NCBI GenBank assembly: GCA_946406115.1
Contig: OX291547.1
Span: forward strand, 5,895,001-5,959,000
DNA from: Apoda limacodes
Taxonomy: Eukaryota > Arthropoda > Insecta > Lepidoptera > Limacodidae
Length of the DNA stretch: 64,000 nucleotides
Reading direction: 5' to 3'
A program made the position numbers and the translations under genes. The notes under the pieces are model-generated. The model made no database searches. It worked only from the letters and a program-made list of their open reading frames with translations, and was not told where the DNA came from. Positions 58,717 to 64,000 of the stretch are shown in pieces. How positions within the stretch are numbered: the stretch's first letter is position 1; each line of letters starts with the position of its first letter.

Positions 58717-58898
58717 TCAATAAGCATATCCTCTCCTTTGTTCCCGTTTCAAGCCGATGTACCCCAACACGCTCCACAAGATAATAATAAAAAATAAACC
58801 GACACTGTCTTCAATCATATAATTGTTAGAATAGCCACTTTCCTTCAAAACTGCTAATCCGTCTTTCAGGCACGAGGATGTTGAATTTAATGGACATT
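58717..58898 (-). CDS. Last exon of a second ABCG transporter (partial gene)
   Basis: After the acceptor 'tgtgtttcag' the exon reads 'CPLNSTSSCLKDGLAVL', 'KESGYSNNYMIEDSVG', a hydrophobic segment 'LFFIIILWSVLGYIGL' and a basic tail ending 'RRGYAY'. This matches the C-terminus of White/Brown-type half-transporters: two cysteines in the last outer loop, a G..VL motif, a final membrane segment, then a short basic tail. Drosophila White has the same layout and Drosophila Brown ends in a similar GYY. The rest of the gene is not seen up to 64 kb, so the preceding intron is over 5 kb or contains exons I missed. It runs tail to tail with the 34.7-56.2 kb gene. Identity among white, brown, ok or another ABCG cannot be set from 60 residues. 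Confidence 0.7.
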
Positions 58899-58950
58899 CT
58901 GAAACACAATTATATAAATCCATTTAAAATTTGAAAACTGATGTATTTAC

Positions 58951-59314
58951 CACTTCGCGGCGCCTCGCAGCGGGCTTGATACAAACGAATTTTTCACTTA
59001 TTTTTGACACTTGCTGATCAAACACCACGAAATTTTGAAAACATGTTTTAGTAATAAATATCTAGGTCTGCAGTGTGCCACTTTTATTCCAAATTTTATA
59101 GTTCAAAAGTTATACAAGATCTTAGTTTTTCATTCAAATGGTTTTAAAAAGATTTCTAGTGAATTGAACGTTTTACAAGATTTTGGAAAAACCACAGACA
59201 CAGGTATTCGGCTTGGAATTATGACTTACAAATTTCATAGGGATTGATCAGTAAATGTCAAAAACAAATGAGAAATTCGTTTGTTTGCAGCCCGCTGCGA
59301 GGCGCCGCGAAGTG
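58951..59314. mobile_element. MITE F, complete, with GC-rich terminal inverted repeats
   Basis: It starts CACTTCGCGGCGCCTCGCAG and ends with its reverse complement; the perfect part is 26 bases and similarity continues inward over about 60. The 360-base length and lack of coding sequence fit a miniature inverted-repeat element. It lies about 50 bases upstream (minus-strand sense) of the second ABCG gene's last exon. A truncated copy is at 40903-41240. I did not identify a clear target duplication. Confidence 0.85.
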
Positions 59315-59763
59315 TATCCTGTTAACCGCAATCAGATTGTTGTTCAAAAAAGTATTCTCGTTCTTGTTGAAGGTAGGTATATAAAGTTATTGTGTTTTAT
59401 TCAGATTTTTAGCACACACTATTCAAAAGTTGGGGGAACATAAATCCTTGAATTTTCTAAGCCAATATAATTTGCAAAATATTGTAGATCAAAAGTTTTT
59501 TCACAATTTAAATTTTCTAGATACCTATCCAACGTAGCCCTACAGAATAGGGTGCGCGACAAAATAAATCATCTATCAGTTCATCGTATATACTTATATG
59601 TATATTTGTAAATATACGCTTAAAAAATTACTGTAAATTACAAAGCTGTGACACCAACGGATAAATAAAAAAAAATGCTGTAAAAGCCTTTTTAGAAAAA
59701 CTATTTACACTGATTTTTGCATTATAAAAATGTTAATAACATCGATTAATGACAGAGATTCTT

Positions 59764-60015
59764 AACAGTCGGCCATCTTGAATGAGTGTCCGTCCCAGAC
59801 ACAGAATGAGATTGTTAACAGTCGGCCATCCTGAATGAGTGTCTGTCCCAGACACAGACTGAGATTGTTAACAGTCGGCCATCTTGAATGAGTGTCTGTC
59901 CCAGACACAGACTGAGATAATAACAGTTGGCCATCTTGAATACACACAGTCTGAGATTGTTAACAGTCAGCCATTTTGAATGAGTGTCTATCCCAGACAC
60001 AAACAGATTCTTAAC
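59764..60015 (+). repeat. 53-bp minisatellite, about five copies
   Basis: Units start at 59764, 59817, 59870, 59922 and 59962 with 'aacagtcggccatcttgaat' and continue 'gagtgtctgtcccagacaca'. The fourth unit is shortened by about 13 bases. Minus-strand open frames across it are repeat artefacts. Confidence 0.9.
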
Positions 60016-60029
60016 ATATAAATAAATGA

Positions 60030-60110
60030 CTAGCATTTGCCAGCGACTTCGACCGCCGTAAATTTGGTTATCGGCGTAGGATTCTTACGGAAACTCCTCA
60101 ATTATTTAAA
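60030..60110 (+). repeat. Family C 5' fragment
   Basis: 'actagcatttgccagcgact' followed by 'ggttatcggcgtaggattct' and 'cggaaactcctcaatta' is the head of a family C copy, ending in an A-run. Confidence 0.75.
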
Positions 60111-61861
60111 AAAAAACAACATTAAAAAACACATAAGGTAAAATATTTTTAAATAATACGTACCGCCCTTCCCCCTCATGACTGCCCGCCGGCCTCGCAC
60201 ATCATAAATGCGCGCAATACTTGATAATTATTTTGCTGCCACGTTATTTTAAAAGTGCAATATCTCCTAAGATATTCATTGAAATCGAATGATGAACGGG
60301 GCAATTTCGTCTTAAATTAAATGCTTGTGATGAATAACGTATTTATTTGGATGACGATTAATATCATGTTTATAAAAACACCTTCACAAATAATGCATTT
60401 TATTTTAGAACAAATATGGTTAGCATAAAAAAGGTTATAGTGAGCCAACCTTAAAATATAGACATATGCTGTCGCGGACTTTTTTTTAGAACTTTTATAG
60501 GGGAATAATTATGTCATACTTACATGATTTTTGCGAAACTGTTCACGCAGCGCACGCCGCGGAAGCTCTCAAAAGGATAAAAAAACCCCGATTTTGAAAC
60601 ATTTTTCATTAGTGCTCCGCTCCTATTTGTATAAGCGTGATGATATATAGCCTGTAACCTTTCTTAATAAATGGGCTATCCAACACTGAAAGATTTTTTT
60701 TAAATCCGACCAGTTTTTTCTGAGATGAGCGCGTTCAAACAAACAAACTCTTCAGCTTTATATATTAATAGTATAGATAAATTCTGTTTAAAAAAGAACG
60801 ATTGACGTACACACACTATGGTAATAACACAAACATTAACATAAAAAATGTATTTATATAGGCATTTTGACAGAATAACACCAAAACCCCATCTCCAGAT
60901 ATGGATCTAAAGTTTCCTTTTTCTGTGGCAAAAATGACCAAAAATAACAAAAATATCGTATACGAACGCTTAACAGATTGTTGCAGATGATACTAAAACT
61001 TTTGAGATTTTTGTCACCAATGCTAAACTAACGTAATCATAATTAAATTTTATTTATACCACAAATTTTAAAATACTTTATTAAATATTACTTTATCAAT
61101 CAAGAAATTATGCAGGAAAAAAGAAAAATATTGTAAGAAGACAAATACTAAAAAAGAAAATGATATCGAAAAAATACTGAAGAAAGAAATGACTGCCTAT
61201 GAAGTATAAGTAAGTATCGGCTACCGACATTAACGACCAACAAAATAATTGTGAACCAAAACTTGTGATTGTGAAACTGATTACTTTATTATGCATTGTT
61301 ATGGATACTGTTACTGTACTGATTATTAGTTTTATCGATAAATAATACTGTAAAATGGTAATTTTTGCCTTCAAAATAAATATTTTAATTCTGAAATTTA
61401 AATAATGTCATTTTTTCCTTTCACACAGCTGATTTTCATATAAAATTTTATAGGCGTCTCAATATAGCAATACGGCCGGATTCGGCCTGTACTCTGTACA
61501 CTAAAAAGACAGCCTTCAAAATAATTTCATTTATACATTTAATCATCGCCTTTGATGAATCCTAAAACGTCGAGATAATTATGGCGCCGCGACAAAATGT
61601 ATATGTAACGTCATAAGCTAGTCGAGTGCTCTCGCCGCGCAGGTAAGATACCTGTCGATTCCTCTTTCTAGAAACCTTTTACGAAATTAATTGTTTAGGC
61701 TTTAGTTATTAGACAAAAGAAAAAACCGTCCGAAATCGATTGTTGGAGCCGAAAACATTGGCCCTGAGGTCCATTGCTAGCGTTATTAACGCACTTGTGT
61801 GTAAGATCACATGCAACCTTACACAAAATGGAATATTCGCAGTTTGTTGTTAACACACTAC
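60111..61861. other. Probable intron of the second ABCG gene; nothing recognised
   Basis: No exon-like frame with ABCG motifs was found on the minus strand. GC-richer spots at about 60540-60565 and 61580-61645 ('gtcgagtgctctcgccgcgc') have no usable reading frame. Confidence 0.4.
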
Positions 61862-62103
61862 CCTTAGCTCGCGGTTTCACCCACCGTAAATTCGGTTATC
61901 GGTGTAGGATTTTAACGGCAACTTCTCAATTCTAAGAAAAAACCGACTCACACTTGACGTTTTCAAGTAGCCTATGTCCTTTCTCGGAGCTCAAACGATC
62001 TCCATGACAAATTTCATCTTAATCGGTACAGCGGTTTAAACGTGAAGGGGTAACAGACAGACAGACAGCGTTACTTTCGCATTCATAATATTAGTATGGA
62101 TGT
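61862..62103 (+). repeat. Family C repeat
   Basis: It opens 'ttagctcgcggtttcaccca', includes 'ggtgtaggattttaacggca', and ends 'gttactttcgcattcataat' and 'agtatggatg'. It is well preserved and close in sequence to the copies inside element E. Confidence 0.8.
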
Positions 62104-63300
62104 TATGTGACAGTTTTGTTCACACACACACACACTTGTATACATTTCGGTTTTGTAGAACGTGCCAAGATTTGTAGACGCGTCATAACTTCTATCGTAG
62201 CACTGTAAACTCGTATGCGTCCTAATACAAAATGTACTTAACACAGATAGCTAAGGCGTAACCGCGTAATAGCGCATTGCTGCGACTCCTTCAGTCGCCC
62301 CAAACGCCCGGTTGAGCAGTAATGGCTGCATCAGCCAACTATAAAGTTCTTTTGCATGATTAAGACTGGAAAAAATAACATGCCCTGACAGATTATTCAA
62401 CTAGAAACGTACTAATTTTGTTTTAAGATATCGGTTAAATCTTCGCTTTAGAAAAATAACGGCAGATGATCTCGTTTTTCGCCTTAAAAAATTATCTCTA
62501 TTTGATATCAGCATCGTCGATTTCAGCCTAACCATAAAGAATGTATATGCGCATTTGGGTCTTAATATCGACATTATAACGCACCTATCCGGGGAGGCCA
62601 TAACGAAAACTAAGTCCTAAGCACTAAACAGTGCTTATAGATTCACTGTGATTTTGTCTTTTCTATTACTGCTATAAAAATACAGTGCGTAAACACTGTA
62701 ATTTTAAATACACATAACACGAATAAAACTCAATGTGTAAAACAAAACATTTGAACTATACCTAAGTACATACTTACCTACTGTATTAAAAAAAATTTGC
62801 AGTCTGTAAGTACTAGCATTTATCCATCTTCCAAAGCATTATCGGTGTGTTTAGGTTTAGTGGTCAAGACACGGACAATATTTTTTTAATGCAATGTTTT
62901 GTAACATTATAATTTTGACATTTTCAAATTTGAAACCAACATGTTTAAATATTTAACATTTTATATCAATAGTAAATCATTTATATTCAACTTCCAATAA
63001 TTAGTTAGTAATATGTATATTGTGGTATAAATTAAGGATAACTGTTTTTAAAAATACCTAATGTCAGTATAACCAATTAGCAGACTGACTCACGGCATGA
63101 TAACAACACCAGCCTAGCCCCTATTATTAAAAAAAAACGGTCAAAAGCGAGTTGGCAAAGTTTATTATGTGACCGAGGAAGGTCTGTATTTTGGTTTTCT
63201 TTTAGTGGCACGTGATATATCGTTTGCCTTGCTTAAGGAATAAAACAAACCCAGCCTAAATCAAGATAGGAATTAAAAAAGGTAAAAAAAGTTTAGAAGT
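62104..63300. other. Family H copy 2 and otherwise nothing
   Basis: An (AC)n run lies at about 62120-62136. At 62360-62570 a second family H copy is present ('ttttgttttaagatatcggt', 'tcgtcgatttcagcctaacc'), shorter than the one in intron 8. No gene is supported. Confidence 0.5.
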
Positions 63301-63400
63301 GAGGTAGGGCACAGTGAATATTCGCTCGAAAAAGCCAACCGAACCATAAGATGTCTGTGCAGTGAATACTCATCTTTAGTCTCAGTAATTTTTTTTAAAC

Positions 63401-64000
63401 ATGGCAAGTAACAAAAGAAAAAGAGGTTTTTTAGCGGTTACTCCATCAACATTCAATGTAGACTTCTACAATATCAGGAGTATTCACGCGAACCTTAACG
63501 CAGTTCAGCCCCACCTAGAAACTGCGCAGCCGACCATTCACTTTTTAACCGGAGACGTAGATATCCTGCCCGCCCGTTACATCATACCTTCACTATCCCG
63601 GCTACAAACCCGAGCACATTTTGTGATTCGTGCCGGTGTATGTATGTTCGTGCGGGAGAATATCTGCTGTCACCGCCTTCATAGCCTTGAAGACAGGGAC
63701 TTGTCGATATTATGGGTGCACGTAGATCACGGCGGCCACACTCGTATCTATGCTCGTACGTAGCTCGACTCTTCACGCACCTGAGTTTGACGACTGCCAA
63801 AGTTCTAGAGCAATATCCAATAGCAGAACTAGTTATTATGGGAGACTTCAACGTCCACCATCGTGAGTGGCTTAGTTCTCGAACCAATAACTACGTATGG
63901 ATATCTACTCCTAATTTTGCTCTGACCTATGGATCAGAGTCACCTATGAATTCTCTCAGCTGGTACTTTCTTCAACGAGAATACCAGATGTAGAGGACCA
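63401..64000 (+). pseudogene. Non-LTR retrotransposon endonuclease fragment, broken, runs off the window
   Basis: It starts at an ATG (63401): 'MASNKRKRGFLAVTPSTF' then 'VDFYNIRSIHANLNAVQPHL', typical of the first strand of an apurinic-type endonuclease in non-LTR elements. After a frame change near 63750-63770 it reads 'VIMGDFNVHHREWLSSRT', the conserved GDFN motif. From memory this N-terminal style belongs to the same group as the family B 3' ends, so it may be the 5' half of that element. The frameshift and a 'TGDVD' where an active site TE.. is expected show that it is decayed. Confidence 0.75.

Noticed and set aside
59762..60036. Two minus-strand open frames with repeated 'FKMADC'-type units
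   Set aside because: They are translations of the 53-bp minisatellite, without flanking gene context.

Overview
This window looks like nuclear DNA from an insect, most probably a moth or butterfly. It is AT-rich, with genes split into short exons by GT-AG introns of very uneven length. It is crowded with interspersed repeats of the kind common in lepidopteran genomes: elements ending in GGTTCCGTACC and AAGTGCGAGTCGGACTCGCA, short elements with a conserved aaattcggttatcgg-like segment, and 5'-truncated non-LTR retrotransposons. The order is inferred from recalled repeat styles and from the ABC transporter family, not from a search. Nothing suggests prokaryotic DNA.

Layout. 0.2-1.8 kb is a repeat block, with one retroelement nested inside another repeat. 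2.45-7.16 kb (minus strand) is a two-exon gene for a 323-residue Myb/SANT-like DNA-binding protein; its 3.7 kb intron carries a non-LTR retrotransposon copy in the opposite orientation. 7.2-23.4 kb has no gene I can defend. It holds a perfect 22-bp tandem array, a second and more damaged copy of the same retrotransposon nested in another repeat, several minisatellites and a short hairpin. At 23.5-23.8 kb a GC-richer segment ends in a strong splice donor and may be the untranslated first exon of the next gene.

34.75-56.19 kb (plus strand) is the main gene: a complete ABCG half-transporter of 646 residues in 11 coding exons, closest by eye to Drosophila Brown and possibly the lepidopteran paralogue 'ok'. 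Every splice joins in frame and every nucleotide-binding motif is intact. This family forms heterodimers with White that load pigment precursors or urate into granules. Its introns hold most of the transposable-element load, including a TA-flanked element with CAGGGTGG ends and a decayed transposase piece.

58.72-58.90 kb (minus strand) is the last exon of a second ABCG transporter, running tail to tail with the first; its other exons must lie beyond 64 kb or in sequence I could not recognise. The right edge (63.4-64 kb) enters the broken endonuclease region of a non-LTR retrotransposon.

I found no clearly new biological system. The points most worth checking are the convergent ABCG pair, the Myb gene split by an antisense retroelement, the composite TIR element in intron 9, and the uniform 22-bp array.
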